Shown one piece after another: positions 8,907 through 17,991 of a DNA stretch of 50,791 nt. The notes below the pieces were generated by a model. That model ran no database searches. It was not told where the DNA came from and was given only the letters and a program-made list of their open reading frames with translations. This DNA comes from Nocardia seriolae NBRC 15557 (GTDB lineage: Bacteria > Actinomycetota > Actinomycetes > Mycobacteriales > Mycobacteriaceae): contig NZ_BJWY01000040.1 of the NCBI RefSeq assembly GCF_007990715.1, positions 1 through 50,791 of the forward strand, written 5' to 3'. Every line of letters starts with the position of its first letter. The stretch's first letter is position 1. Made by a program: the position numbers and the translations under genes.

Positions 8907-10379
8907 GTGGAACTGCACCAGAGGATCGTCTCGGCGCCGGTGGACTTCGGCGCCGTTCGAACCGAATTCGGATTGGCCTCGGAGTATCCGTCCGAGGCCG
9001 TCTCGGAGGCCCGCGACGCGGCCGACGCGTTCGCGGGTGCCCGAGCCGATCGGCGGGAGATTCCGCTGGTCACCATTGATCCCCCGGGTGCCATGGATCT
9101 GGACCAGGCGCTGTGCCTGGAACGCACCGGAAGCGGATTCCTCCTCTATTACGCGATCGCCGACGTGGCCGCCCTGGTCGCCCCCGACGGGCCGCTGGCG
9201 CGCGAATCCCTGGCCCGCGGCCAGACCTTCTACTTCCCCGACGGCATCGTCCCGCTGCACCCGTCCGTGCTGTCCGAGAACCGTGCCAGCCTGCTGCCCG
9301 ACGCGGACCGCCCGGCGGCGCTGTGGACCATCGAATGCGACGCCCACGCCGAGCCGCTGCGCTATTCGGTGACCCGCGCGCTGATCCGTTCCCGCGCCCG
9401 CCTCGACTACGCGGGCGTGCAGGCTGACGCCGACGCGGGCCGCCTGCATCCCTCGATCGCCGCGCTGCCCGAATTCGGCCGACTGCGCATCGAGGCCGGA
9501 ATTCGCCGCGGCGCGATCACCCTGCGCCTGCCTTCCCAGACCGTTATCCGCGACGGCGAGCAAACCGGAATCGACCATTGGCAATTGGCCGTGGAACCGC
9601 GTACCGCCGCCGACGATTGGAACGAACAGATCTCCCTGCTGACCGGCATGTGCGCGGCCGCAATCATGCTCGATGGCAATAACTCGCACGGCTCCGGCAA
9701 CCCCGGGCACGTGGGTTTGCTGCGCACCATGCCACCGCCCGCCGCGGCCGCCATCGAGTCCATGCGCCGCACCGCCGCCGCGGTCGGCGTGGCCTGGCCG
9801 GCCGGCGAATCCACGGGCAGCATGCTGGCCGCCCTGGACTGCAACACCCCCGCCGCCCTGGTTCTCATGTCCGAGGCCACCGGCCTGCTGCGCGGGGCGT
9901 CCTACACCATCCTCGACGGCCAGGCCCCGGACACCTTGCAGCACAGCGCGATCGGCGCCCCCTACGCCCACGTGACCGCACCCCTGCGCCGCCTGGCCGA
10001 CCGCTTCGCCACCGAGATCTGCCTGGCCCACTGCGCGAAAACCGAAGTCCCCCAATGGGTCCGCGACGCCCTCCCCCCGGTGGTCGACACCATGCGCCGC
10101 ACCGACGCCCTGGCGGGCAAGGTCGAACGCGCCTGCGTCGACCTCACCGAAGCCACCATCCTGTCCCCACGCGTCGGCACCGACTTCGAGGCCGTGGTGC
10201 TGCGCGAATCCAACGGCACCCGCCCCGCCGAAATCTTCATCGCCGACCCACCCGTGCTCTCCAAATGCGCCGGATCCCCACCCGAAGGCCGCCACGTCCG
10301 AGTCCGCCTCGACGCCGCCGACCCCATCACCCGCACGGTCACCTTCAGCTTCGCGCCGCCGCCGAACCCTGAAACCTAG
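8907..10379 (+). CDS. RNB-domain ribonuclease (RNase II/R type)
   Basis: 490 residues, mostly one RNB exonuclease domain. The metal-binding motif is 'TIDPPGAMDLDQAL' (D58, D64, D66), followed by 'YYAIADVAALV', 'YFPDGIVPLHPSVLSENRASL' and 'GAPYAHVTAPLRRLADRF', the conserved RNB C-terminal helix. It lacks the N-terminal cold-shock and C-terminal S1 domains of full RNase R, which is usual for the short actinobacterial form. It should degrade single-stranded RNA 3' to 5' in the cytoplasm. The start is GTG. It converges with the ROK regulator, with 33 nt between stops. Confidence 0.93.
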   Translation: MELHQRIVSAPVDFGAVRTEFGLASEYPSEAVSEARDAADAFAGARADRREIPLVTIDPPGAMDLDQALCLERTGSGFLLYYAIADVAALVAPDGPLARESLARGQTFYFPDGIVPLHPSVLSENRASLLPDADRPAALWTIECDAHAEPLRYSVTRALIRSRARLDYAGVQADADAGRLHPSIAALPEFGRLRIEAGIRRGAITLRLPSQTVIRDGEQTGIDHWQLAVEPRTAADDWNEQISLLTGMCAAAIMLDGNNSHGSGNPGHVGLLRTMPPPAAAAIESMRRTAAAVGVAWPAGESTGSMLAALDCNTPAALVLMSEATGLLRGASYTILDGQAPDTLQHSAIGAPYAHVTAPLRRLADRFATEICLAHCAKTEVPQWVRDALPPVVDTMRRTDALAGKVERACVDLTEATILSPRVGTDFEAVVLRESNGTRPAEIFIADPPVLSKCAGSPPEGRHVRVRLDAADPITRTVTFSFAPPPNPET

Positions 10380-10412
10380 GAGTGCCCAGGGCAATTCAGT
10401 GGTTCGCCGGAC

Positions 10413-11638
10413 TCAGACGGGGGTTTCGGGGCGGCGGGCTCGGCGGGTGGCTACCGAGGTGAAGGTTTCTCGGTCGGCCAGGAAGCCCTCCAGGGCGAAG
10501 GTGGCGGCGCCGAGGCTGGAGGGGTTGTGGGGGAGGGCGTCGAGTTCGAGGGTCACGGCTGTTAAGGGGTCGGTCATGGCGTGGTGGGCGGTGGAGCGGC
10601 GGGTGGCGTCGAGGAGGGGGGTGCCCAGTTGGCGGGCGACCAGGTCGCCGAAGACTATGCGGCGGGGGTTGAAGAGGTTGACCAGGTTGGCTATGGCTAC
10701 GCCGAGGTAGTGGCCGGTCTTTTCGATTGTGGCGTGGGCGGTTTCGTCGCCCTGGGCGGCGGCGGTTGCGATCGCGGCGATGGTGGTGGCGTCGTCGGGG
10801 CGAGAAGGGGGCTGGCGGGGTCGAACTCGCGGAGGGTGGCGGTGATGCCGGGAGCGCTCACGTATGCCTCGACGCAGCCGTTGCGGCCGCACGTGCATTC
10901 CCGGCCGTCGAGGACGAGGTTGGTGTGGCCCCATTCGCCTGCGCTGTTGGTGACGCCGCGGTACAGCATGCCGTCGATGACCACGCCGATGCCGACGCCG
11001 GCGCGGAGGGTGACCACGATGAGGTCGTCCACGTCGCGGCCCGCGCCGAACCAGAGTTGGGCGGCCGTACTGGCTTTCGGTGGATTGTCGAGGTAGAGGG
11101 GATAGGGCAGACGCTGTTCGAGGAGCGTCTTGAGCGGGACGTCGTGCCAGTGCCAGTACGGTGAGAACACCGATTTGCCGGTCTCGGGTTCGACCAGGCC
11201 GGGGACGCTCAGGCCGATGCCGAGCACCTTTCCGGCATCGCCCGCGACCACCTCGTCGATGCCCGCCACGATGAGCTCGACAATGTCGTCCGGCGCGGTC
11301 GCGGTGGGATCGACGGGGATCTCGGTGGAGCGCGGGACCGACATGGCGAGGTCGAAAACGTCCACGTGAATACTGGTTTCGGCGATATCGACGCCGATCA
11401 GCCTGCCGCGGTCGGGATTGACGGCGAGCCGGGCGCGCGGCCGCCCGATTCCCGCCGCCTCGTAGCCGAGTTCGGCGAGCACTCCCACCTCGAGGAGTTC
11501 GGCGATCATATTGCCGACCGTCGCGAAGGAGAGCCCGGTGGCCTGGGCGATCTCCTGGCGACTGGTGTGCCCGGCCGCCGCGTACACCGCCTGCAGCACG
11601 CAGAACCTGTTGCGGCGCCTGATATCCCGCGCGGTCAA
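10413..11638 (-). pseudogene. ROK-family transcriptional regulator, frameshifted
   Basis: The first frame (11638 down to about 10800) encodes a winged helix ('SRQEIAQATGLSFATVGNMI'), a ROK sugar-kinase-like domain with 'IGVDIAETSIHVDVF', 'GIGLSVPGLVEPETGKSVF', 'GEWGHTNLVLDG' and the zinc motif 'CTCGRNGCVEAY'. After 'REFDPASPLLA' homology jumps to another frame ('DDATTIAAIATAAAQGDETA' to the 10413 stop), so a single-base indel lies around 10795-10815. Without it the protein would be about 400 residues. ROK regulators control sugar uptake, matching the ABC genes next to it. The start appears to be a TTG directly against the truncated binding-protein gene, with no promoter space, so the 5' end is also suspect. 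Confidence 0.8.
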
Positions 11639-11640
11639 CC

Positions 11641-12348
11641 GGGCCGCAGGTGGCGCAGCTGGCCAAGTCCGGCGGCGTCGCGCTGCTCACCTCCGACGAT
11701 CAGGTCTGCACCAATGGCCCGTCGCCGTCCTCGTGCGGCAAGGACAATATGGTGCCGCGCGTCGGATTCAGCGGCACGCAAATGGGAACCGAGGTCGGCA
11801 CCCGCGCCGGTGAGGACTTCAAGAAGCTGGGCTGGAAGGCCGAGGACACCGCCATCGTCGACGCCTGGAAACAGGACGTGACCGTCTGCACCGACCGCGT
11901 GAAGGCGAATCAGAAGGCGTTCAAGGAGACTTCGGGCGCGGACGTGAAGGTGATCGAGGTCGGCACCGACAACACCCCCTCGGACGCGCAGAACAAGATC
12001 TCCGCGACGGTGGCGGGCAACCGATCGGTGAAGAACTGGATCGTCATGGGCTGCAATGACGAGAACGTCAGCGGCGGTGTCGCGGCCATCCAGAACGCCG
12101 GCTACGCCGCCGACAATGTGCTCGGCGTCGGCCTCGGCGCCTACCTGGCCTGCAAGGAATGGCGCGGCGGCAAGCCCACCGGTTTCAAGGCGGCCCTGTT
12201 CATCAATGGCAAGGACGTCGGCGCGCTGGCCGTGCAGACCATGTACGACTTCCTGAAGAACGGAAAGTCCATGCCCGCCGAGGCTTTCGCCCCGACCAAG
12301 ATGGTGGACGCGAGCAACTGGCAGCAGGCGGGCGTCTCGTGCAGCTGA
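11641..12348 (+). pseudogene. sugar ABC transporter substrate-binding protein, 5'-truncated
   Basis: Homology begins abruptly around 11641 with 'PQVAQLAKSGGVALLTSDD' and continues to the normal C-terminus '...NWQQAGVSCS'. The pattern 'VMGCNDENVSGGVAAIQNAG' and 'VGLGAYLACKEW' is typical of arabinose-type periplasmic binding proteins (AraF/RbsB group). The signal peptide and roughly the first 100-130 residues are missing; the sequence upstream is the regulator on the other strand. A GTG at 11650 could restart translation, but the product would lack a lobe and an export signal. The stop overlaps the ATPase start by 10 nt, as in intact operons. Confidence 0.8.
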
Positions 12349-13656
12349 CGGGACTGCGGGTGTCCGGTCTCACCAAGGGTTTCGCCGGTGTCCCGGCGCT
12401 GCGCGAGGTGAGCCTGGATTTTCCGGCCGGCATGGTGACCGCGCTGATGGGGGAGAACGGCGCGGGCAAATCCACGCTCATCAAGATCCTCGGCGGTGAC
12501 CATCGTCCCGACGGCGGCACCCTCGAACTCGACGGTGCGGCACTGGAATTGGCGAGTCCGGCGGCGGCGCGCGCGGCGGGCATCCGGGTGATCGGGCAGG
12601 AGCCCGAGATCGTGCCGCACGTGTCGGTCGCCGAGAACGTCTACCTGGGCGCGTTACCGCGCCGTGCGGGCCGCCTGCTGGATCGGGCGGCGCTGCGGGC
12701 CCGTGTGCGCGCCGATCTGGATCGGCTCGGCTTCGGCCGGGACCTGGATCCGGACACCCTCGGCTCGAAACTGACCGCGGCCCAACGCCAGCTGGTGGAG
12801 ATCATGCGGGCGCTGACCACCGAGGCGAAGGTGATCGCCTTCGACGAACCCACCTCCTCGCTCTCGGATCACGAGACCGAATCGCTGTTCGCGCTGATCG
12901 GCCGCCTGCGCGACCGCGGCCTGGCCGTCATCTACGTCTCGCACCGCATGCGTGAGATCTTCCAGCTGGCCGATCGGGTGGCGGTGCTGCGCGACGGCGC
13001 GCTGGTCGGGGTGCGCGACACCGCCGACACCGACGATCAGGAGATCGTGCGGATGATGGTCGGCCGCGATCTGTCGACGGTGTTCGCGCGCAAGCATTCC
13101 GAGCTCGGGCCGGTCCTGCTGGAGGTGGATCACGTCACCACCGACGACGTGACCGATGTGAGCCTGAAGGTGCGCGCCGGTGAAGTGGTGGCGCCGGCCG
13201 GGCTGGTCGGCGCGGGCCGCTCCGAACTGGCCGGCGCGCTCGCGGGTGACCTGCCGATCCGCTCCGGCGAGGTGCGGATCGACGGCAAGCGGGTGCGGCT
13301 GCGCCAACCGCGCGACGTGGTCCGGGCCGGAATGGGTTACGCGCCCGAGGAACGCAAGGCGCAGGCGCTGCTGCTGCACCGCGGGGTGCGCGACAATATC
13401 TCGCTCGCCATGCTGGATCGATTGCGGCGCTGGCGATTCGTGCGCCGCGGTGCGGAACGGCAGCTGGCGCAGGAGTATGTCGAGTCGCTGCGGGTGCGGA
13501 CGCCGTCCATCGAGCAGGAGGTGCGCAAGGGCACCGTCGGCGGCACCCTGCTCGCGGTCATCCTGCTCGGCGCGCTCGACAACGGCCTGAACGTGGTGGG
13601 CGTCAACACCTTCTGGCAGAACGTCGCCCAGGGCTCCCCGCTGGTCGCCGCCGTCG
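12339..13656 (+). pseudogene. sugar ABC ATPase fused in frame to a permease C-terminus
   Basis: The start GTG overlaps the binding-protein stop. The first ATPase domain is complete: Walker A 'GENGAGKST', 'LTAAQRQLVEIMRAL' and Walker B 'VIAFDEPTSSLSD'. The second ATPase domain starts normally ('GLVGAGRSELAGALAGDL', 'GYAPEERKAQALLLHRGV') but stops at 'RTPSIEQEVR' (about 13530). It then runs in frame into 'KGTVGGTLLAVILLGALDNG', the last membrane segments of an RbsC/AraH permease. The second signature and Walker B motifs and most of the permease are gone. The permease end is then cut by a TnpB fragment near 13655. Internal deletion is the simplest explanation; no functional importer is expected. 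Confidence 0.82.
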
Positions 13657-13884
13657 CACTCCACGATGATCATTCGCGACAACCAAGCGGTGTTCGTCGA
13701 GGACCTGAGCGTGAAGGGTCTGGCCCGCACGAGATTGGCGAAGTCGGTACACGATGCCGGGTGGGCGATGTTCACCCGAATGGTGGCGGAAAAGGCCGCT
13801 CGACACAACCGGTATTTCGGGACAGTGGATCGGTTCTTCCCCTCGAGCCAGCTGTGCTCGCGGTGCGGCATCCGCGTCCACTGA
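13657..13884 (+). mobile_element. TnpB (IS200/IS605-type OrfB) remnant
   Basis: About 75 codons of a TnpB nuclease C-terminal region. 'NQAVFVEDLSVKGLARTRLA' is the family's RuvC-II block around the catalytic glutamate, followed by 'SVHDAGWAMFTRMV', 'YFGTVDRFFPSSQLCSRCG' and the first zinc-ribbon CxxC. The protein stops right after CSRCG (TGA at 13882-13884), losing the second CxxC and the final RuvC aspartate. The N-terminal two thirds are absent. No TnpA, element end or guide RNA is recognisable, so this is a dead fragment joined to the permease remnant. Confidence 0.82.
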
Positions 13885-13896
13885 TCCGAGGGCGGT

Positions 13897-14793
13897 TCAG
13901 CCCAGGGGATGGTGGCGGAGGAACTCGACCGCGTCGGGGTACTGCTCGAGTGCCTTGGCGGCCGCGGCTTCCTCGGCGTCGCACAGGCGCTGATAGCCGG
14001 ATTCGGCCGCGTCGGCGGCGTAGGTGCGCAGCGTCTGCATGGCCTCGACGGCATCGCGGTGATCGCCGAGCACCCCTTGCAGGTGCTTGGCCTTCTTGCC
14101 CAGCTCCGCGGCGGGTCCGCCCAGCACGGCGGTGGCGGCCTCGGCCGAATAGCGCAGGCGTTTGGCGGCTTTGCGGATGTCGTGCAGGTGCTCGACGCGT
14201 TCGGCCTCGGCGAGGCTGGGCTCCATGCGGACCAGGCGGCGCAGGTCGCCGAAATCGTGGCGCAGCACCTCGGTGAAGACGAGCTCGGCCGGTTCGGCGG
14301 CCTGGGTGGTGCGCAGCGGCGGGTTGGCGATCAGGCCGTGCAGCCGGTCGACGAGGGTGCGGTAGCGGCGGCTGTCGAAGGCGTCGACCACCGCGCTGTG
14401 CGCCCCGGCGTAGAACCGGCGCTCGTCGGCCACCAGCCGGTGTCCGAAATCCTTTCGCGGAGCGGACTTCTCACCCAGGGGTACGGTCTGCTCGTCGAAC
14501 GGCACCCCGGTGTCGCCGAGCAGGACCGCGAACCGCTCGGCCCGTACCTCGGCGTCCCGGGCCACCCCGAGCAGTCCTGCCAGCCAGCGCAATTCGTCGT
14601 TCACCTCGCCGATCGGCTTGCGCCGCAGCACCCGGCGATAGGACTTGAGCACGCTGCGCAGCCGCCGGGTGGCCACCCGCATCTTGTGCACCGAATCCGG
14701 AAGATCCTGGCGCACATCGGGTTCGGACGTGCACAGCCGGTCCACATCGGCGGCTACTGCGTCGATCAAGGCGGAACCGGCTGTGGTGCTCAT
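13897..14793 (-). CDS. CHAD domain protein
   Basis: 298 residues made of one CHAD domain, an all-helical repeat with conserved histidines and basic residues. Both halves show the hallmark: 'VHKMRVATRRLRSVLKSY' (H36) and 'LHDIRKAAKRLRYSAEA' (H204). CHAD domains bind inorganic polyphosphate and often occur next to CYTH phosphatases, but no CYTH domain is fused here. It is the last gene of a three-gene operon: its ATG follows the prolyl aminopeptidase stop codon with no gap. The 3' end abuts the TnpB remnant 12 nt away. Confidence 0.93.
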   Translation of the reverse strand: MSTTAGSALIDAVAADVDRLCTSEPDVRQDLPDSVHKMRVATRRLRSVLKSYRRVLRRKPIGEVNDELRWLAGLLGVARDAEVRAERFAVLLGDTGVPFDEQTVPLGEKSAPRKDFGHRLVADERRFYAGAHSAVVDAFDSRRYRTLVDRLHGLIANPPLRTTQAAEPAELVFTEVLRHDFGDLRRLVRMEPSLAEAERVEHLHDIRKAAKRLRYSAEAATAVLGGPAAELGKKAKHLQGVLGDHRDAVEAMQTLRTYAADAAESGYQRLCDAEEAAAAKALEQYPDAVEFLRHHPLG

Positions 14794-15750
14794 CTACGTC
14801 CTGTACTTGTCGGTGGCTTCCACCAGGTGGTGGGTGATGCCGGGTTCGAGAGCGGCGTGACCGGCGTCGGGCACCAGGTGCAATTCCGAACCGGGCCAGG
14901 CCCGATGCAGATCCCAGGCGCTGGTGGCCGGGCACACCACGTCGTAGCGGCCCTGCACGATCACGCCGGGAATGTGGGCGATGCGGTCGATGTCGCGCAG
15001 CAGCTGTCCCTCGTCGAGGAAGCCGCGGTTGACGAAATAGTGGTTCTCGATGCGCGCGAAGGCCAGCGCGAAGCGCGGATCGGCGGTTTCGGCGACCCGA
15101 TCGGGATGGGGCAGCAGGGAACTCGTGGAACCCTCCCAGGTGGACCACGCGACGGCCGCGTCGGTGGCGAGGGCGGCATCGGGGGAGTGCAGCAGACGGT
15201 GGTAGACCTCGACCAGGTCCTGTCCGCGCTCGGCCTCGGGCACCGGCGCCAGGAACTTCTCCCACTCATCGGGGTACACGTACCCCGCGGAGCCATTGTA
15301 GTACCAATCGATTTCCTTGCGCCGCAACAGGAATATCCCGCGCAGCACCAGTTCGGTGACCCGGTCGGGATGGGCCTGCGCATAGCTCAATGCCAGCGTC
15401 GAACCCCACGAGCCGCCGAACACCAGCCAGCGGTCGACACCCAAATGCGTTCGCAGCCTTTCAATATCGGCTACCAGATGCCAGGTGGTGTTGTGTTCCA
15501 GGCTCGCGCCGTCGGCGATGTGCGGGGTGGACCTGCCGCAACCGCGCTGATCGAACACCACGATGCGGTAGGCCTCGGGGTCGAAGAACTGCCGGTGATA
15601 CGGCGAGGTGCCGCCGCCGGGTCCGCCGTGCAGGAAGACCGCGGGCTTGCCGTCCGGGTTGCCGCTCACCTCGTAGTAGAGCGACTGGCCGTCACCGACG
15701 TCCAGCATGCCCTTCTCATAGGGCTCGATCGGTGGGTACAGGGTGCGCAT
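14794..15750 (-). CDS. pip: prolyl aminopeptidase (peptidase S33)
   Basis: 318 residues. It has the family signature 'HGGPGGGTSPYH', 'FDQRGCGRSTPH' and nucleophile elbow 'FGGSWGSTLALSY' (S114). The acid is in 'QGRYDVVCPA' and the histidine in 'VPDAGHAA'. It should release N-terminal proline from peptides in the cytoplasm; there is no signal peptide. Its ATG overlaps the stop of the upstream lipoprotein gene by one base, and its stop abuts the CHAD gene, so translation of all three looks coupled. 'pip' is the usual name for this family. Confidence 0.95.
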   Translation of the reverse strand: MRTLYPPIEPYEKGMLDVGDGQSLYYEVSGNPDGKPAVFLHGGPGGGTSPYHRQFFDPEAYRIVVFDQRGCGRSTPHIADGASLEHNTTWHLVADIERLRTHLGVDRWLVFGGSWGSTLALSYAQAHPDRVTELVLRGIFLLRRKEIDWYYNGSAGYVYPDEWEKFLAPVPEAERGQDLVEVYHRLLHSPDAALATDAAVAWSTWEGSTSSLLPHPDRVAETADPRFALAFARIENHYFVNRGFLDEGQLLRDIDRIAHIPGVIVQGRYDVVCPATSAWDLHRAWPGSELHLVPDAGHAALEPGITHHLVEATDKYRT

Positions 15751-16214
15751 CAGCCGGCCACCAGCCCCGCGGACAGGTTCGGGATCTCGACGGCGGAGAG
15801 GATCTGATCACGCACGTCCGGACAGGCCTTGGTGGTGACCCGATCGGCCACGCCGCGCTCGTTCGGCAGGAACAGATTGTTCTGCGCCGCCCACTGGATG
15901 ACGGTCGCGTTCAGCGAGAACTTGTCCATGGTCGGGGTCTGCACCCGCCAGTCCGAGAGCTGCGGACGCAGCAGGTCGCACAGCTGCTTGGCCTGATCGT
16001 CGGTGACATTGAGCCCCGCGCCGGTAGCCGGGGTGGTCGGTGCGCCCGTGGTGCTCGGCCCCGCCGAGGTGGACGTGAGCGGTGAGCCCGAGCCCTTCGG
16101 CTGCGTCGATCCGGTCGAGGAGTTGTCCCCGCACGCCGCGGTCAACGCGACGGCGGCCACCCCGGCGAGCACCAGCGGCGCCCGCCGAACCCAGCGACTC
16201 ATTCCACGATCCAT
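15750..16214 (-). CDS. small lipoprotein of unknown function (154 aa)
   Basis: The ATG at 16214 has an AAGGGAAG ribosome binding site; a longer in-frame reading upstream lacks support. A lipoprotein signal ends at a lipobox ('ALTAACG', cysteine about residue 28). A low-complexity Ser/Thr/Pro/Gly stretch follows (about 32-66). A globular C-terminal domain contains two cysteines ('QLCDLLRPQL' and 'TKACPDV') that could pair outside the membrane. The C-terminal domain resembles small lipoproteins common in Nocardia and Mycobacterium, but I cannot name a function. It heads the operon with pip and the CHAD gene. Confidence 0.82.
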   Translation of the reverse strand: MDRGMSRWVRRAPLVLAGVAAVALTAACGDNSSTGSTQPKGSGSPLTSTSAGPSTTGAPTTPATGAGLNVTDDQAKQLCDLLRPQLSDWRVQTPTMDKFSLNATVIQWAAQNNLFLPNERGVADRVTTKACPDVRDQILSAVEIPNLSAGLVAG

Positions 16215-16382
16215 GAACTTCCCTTTGGTCGATCCAGCTCGTTGGACTCCGAGTCTGCCACCAAAACGAGTTGGCGGACCGAGAAGACTTGCGGTCGATG
16301 AGACTCGATAGCTGATGGCTATCGGCCGGGCCCGGGTGCCCTCCGTCATTTCCGCGAGTGGGGCCCGGCCGGGATGACGAGA

Positions 16383-16412
16383 GACGCCCCCGCGGTGATC
16401 CGCGGGGGCGTC
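16383..16412 (-). terminator. hairpin terminator downstream of panB
   Basis: A perfect 13-bp stem, gacgcccccgcgg / ccgcgggggcgtc, with a TGAT loop, 22 nt beyond the panB stop. No U-run follows, typical of high-GC terminators. Confidence 0.7.
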
Positions 16413-16434
16413 CGGCTTCATGAGGCGAGCTCGC

Positions 16435-17295
16435 TCAGTAGCTGTGCTCCGGGCCGGGGAACACGCCGCGGCGCACCTCGTCGGCGTAAGTGGCCGCGGC
16501 CGTACGCAATTGGCCGCCCACATCCGCGAACTGCTTGACGAACTTGGCGGTCTTGCCGCCGGTGTAGCCCACCATGTCCTGCCAGACCAGCACCTGCGCA
16601 TCGCATTCCGCCCCGGCCCCGATGCCGATGGTCGGAATGGTCAGCTTCCGGGTGACCTGCCCCGCCAACTCGGCCGGCACCATCTCCATCACCACGGAGA
16701 ACGCCCCCGCCTCCTGCACCGCGATGGCATCCGCGATGAGCTGCTCGGCCCCGTCCCCGCGCCCCTGCACCCGGAACCCGCCGAGGGTATTGACACTCTG
16801 CGGCGTGAACCCGATATGCGCCATCACCGGAATCCCGGCCGCGGTCAGCTTGTGAATGGTGTCGGCGACCCGCTCACCACCCTCCAACTTCACCGCGTGC
16901 GCCCCCGCCTCCTTCATGAACCGCACCGCCGTAGCAAGCGCCTGCTCCGGCGAGGACTCGTAACTCCCGAACGGCAGATCCGCCACCACCAGCGCATGCG
17001 GCGCACCCTTGACCACCCCGCGCACCAGCGGAATCAACTCATCGACATTGATCGAAACGGTGGTGTCATACCCGTACACCACATTCGCCGCCGAATCCCC
17101 CACCAACAGCACCGGAATCCCGGCGTCCTCGAAAATCCGAGCAGTCGAGTAGTCATACGCGGTGAGCATCGACCACCGCTCCCCATCCTGCTTCATCTGC
17201 TGCAAATGCTGCACTCGCATCTTCCGCTTAGCGGGAGTCTTCGGTGCCACAGCCGCCCCATACACGGGCGTTTCCGCATCGGATACGGACATCAT
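16435..17295 (-). CDS. panB: 3-methyl-2-oxobutanoate hydroxymethyltransferase
   Basis: 286 residues from the ATG at 17295; the next codon is also ATG. The enzyme transfers a hydroxymethyl group from methylene-tetrahydrofolate to 2-oxoisovalerate, the first committed step to pantothenate and coenzyme A. Family blocks are all present: '[20 protein letters not shown]' with the metal-site strand, '[16 protein letters not shown]', '[11 protein letters not shown]', '[10 protein letters not shown]', '[13 protein letters not shown]' and '[20 protein letters not shown]'. The gene is monocistronic as far as can be seen, with a terminator downstream. M. tuberculosis also has panB in this neighbourhood next to the Hip1/CaeA hydrolase. 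Confidence 0.97.
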   Translation of the reverse strand: MMSVSDAETPVYGAAVAPKTPAKRKMRVQHLQQMKQDGERWSMLTAYDYSTARIFEDAGIPVLLVGDSAANVVYGYDTTVSINVDELIPLVRGVVKGAPHALVVADLPFGSYESSPEQALATAVRFMKEAGAHAVKLEGGERVADTIHKLTAAGIPVMAHIGFTPQSVNTLGGFRVQGRGDGAEQLIADAIAVQEAGAFSVVMEMVPAELAGQVTRKLTIPTIGIGAGAECDAQVLVWQDMVGYTGGKTAKFVKQFADVGGQLRTAAATYADEVRRGVFPGPEHSY

Positions 17296-17501
17296 CGTCC
17301 CTTTCGTCGTTTCCTCGAGGCCCATACCGGGTCCCCGGGTTGTTCTGACGCCCTCAGTCTGCCATTCCCCCCGCTCACCCCGCAGATGCAATACCTCACA
17401 CCCCGGTCACCCGGCATGAGTGACAGTCCAGCTCCCCGAGGAAGCCGTCCGAGGTTGTCGGCTGTGCGGAAGCCGCCCGCTTGCATCGCTGGTACGAGCT
17501 G

Positions 17502-17975
17502 TCAATCGAGACGCTTCTGCATGACGAGTTCGCTGGTCGAACCGTCCGCAACCGCTGCTACGAGGCCGAACCCGAGTTGGTCGTACAGCGCGATGGCTGT
17601 TCGGTTGCCTGGCAGCACGGACAGGCGCAGTGTGGTGGCGTGTCGGCTGCGTGCCCATGTCTCGATGGCGGCGACAATCATTGGGGCGACGCCCTGCCCG
17701 CGTGCCGGTGGGCTCACCCATAGCGACCTCAGTTCGACGACGCTTCCCTCGGCCGGGACACCGCTGGCCATGCCGACCGGTTGGTGATCGATGAGAACGG
17801 CCACGTTGTGGGTGGTGGGGTCTTCGAAACGGATGCGCCATCGCTGTTCTGCGCCGTTGTGCCAGTCGGCCAAGGACGACTTGAAGGCATGTGGTGCCTC
17901 GGCCAGTGCGGCCAGTCGCAGCCGCCGCCACAGCGGCCAGTCCGCATCCGTCAGTTCTCGAATGGTCGGCGTCAC
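17502..17975 (-). CDS. GNAT-family N-acetyltransferase
   Basis: 157 residues covering a complete GNAT fold: N-terminal 'IRELTDADWPLWRRLRLAAL', strand 4 'LRSLWVSPPARGQGV' with the acetyl-CoA loop (RGQGVA), and 'LSVLPGNRTAIALYDQLGF', the usual helix-strand of motif B. The substrate is unknown. The start is GTG. It is encoded upstream of panB on the same strand with a 206-nt gap in which I see nothing else. The protease gene upstream ends 17 nt before this start, so the two are likely co-transcribed. Confidence 0.88.
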   Translation of the reverse strand: MTPTIRELTDADWPLWRRLRLAALAEAPHAFKSSLADWHNGAEQRWRIRFEDPTTHNVAVLIDHQPVGMASGVPAEGSVVELRSLWVSPPARGQGVAPMIVAAIETWARSRHATTLRLSVLPGNRTAIALYDQLGFGLVAAVADGSTSELVMQKRLD

Positions 17976-17991
17976 TTCCCGGGTCCGGTTG

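Noticed and set aside
12159..12338. Longer start for the ABC ATPase inside the binding-protein gene
   Set aside because: The GTG at 12339 aligns with the family start and has the usual short overlap; the upstream frame is Arg-rich shadow.
13909..15807. 632-codon forward frame over the CHAD and Pip genes
   Set aside because: Antisense to two genes with clear catalytic and structural motifs; it has no ribosome binding site or domain of its own.
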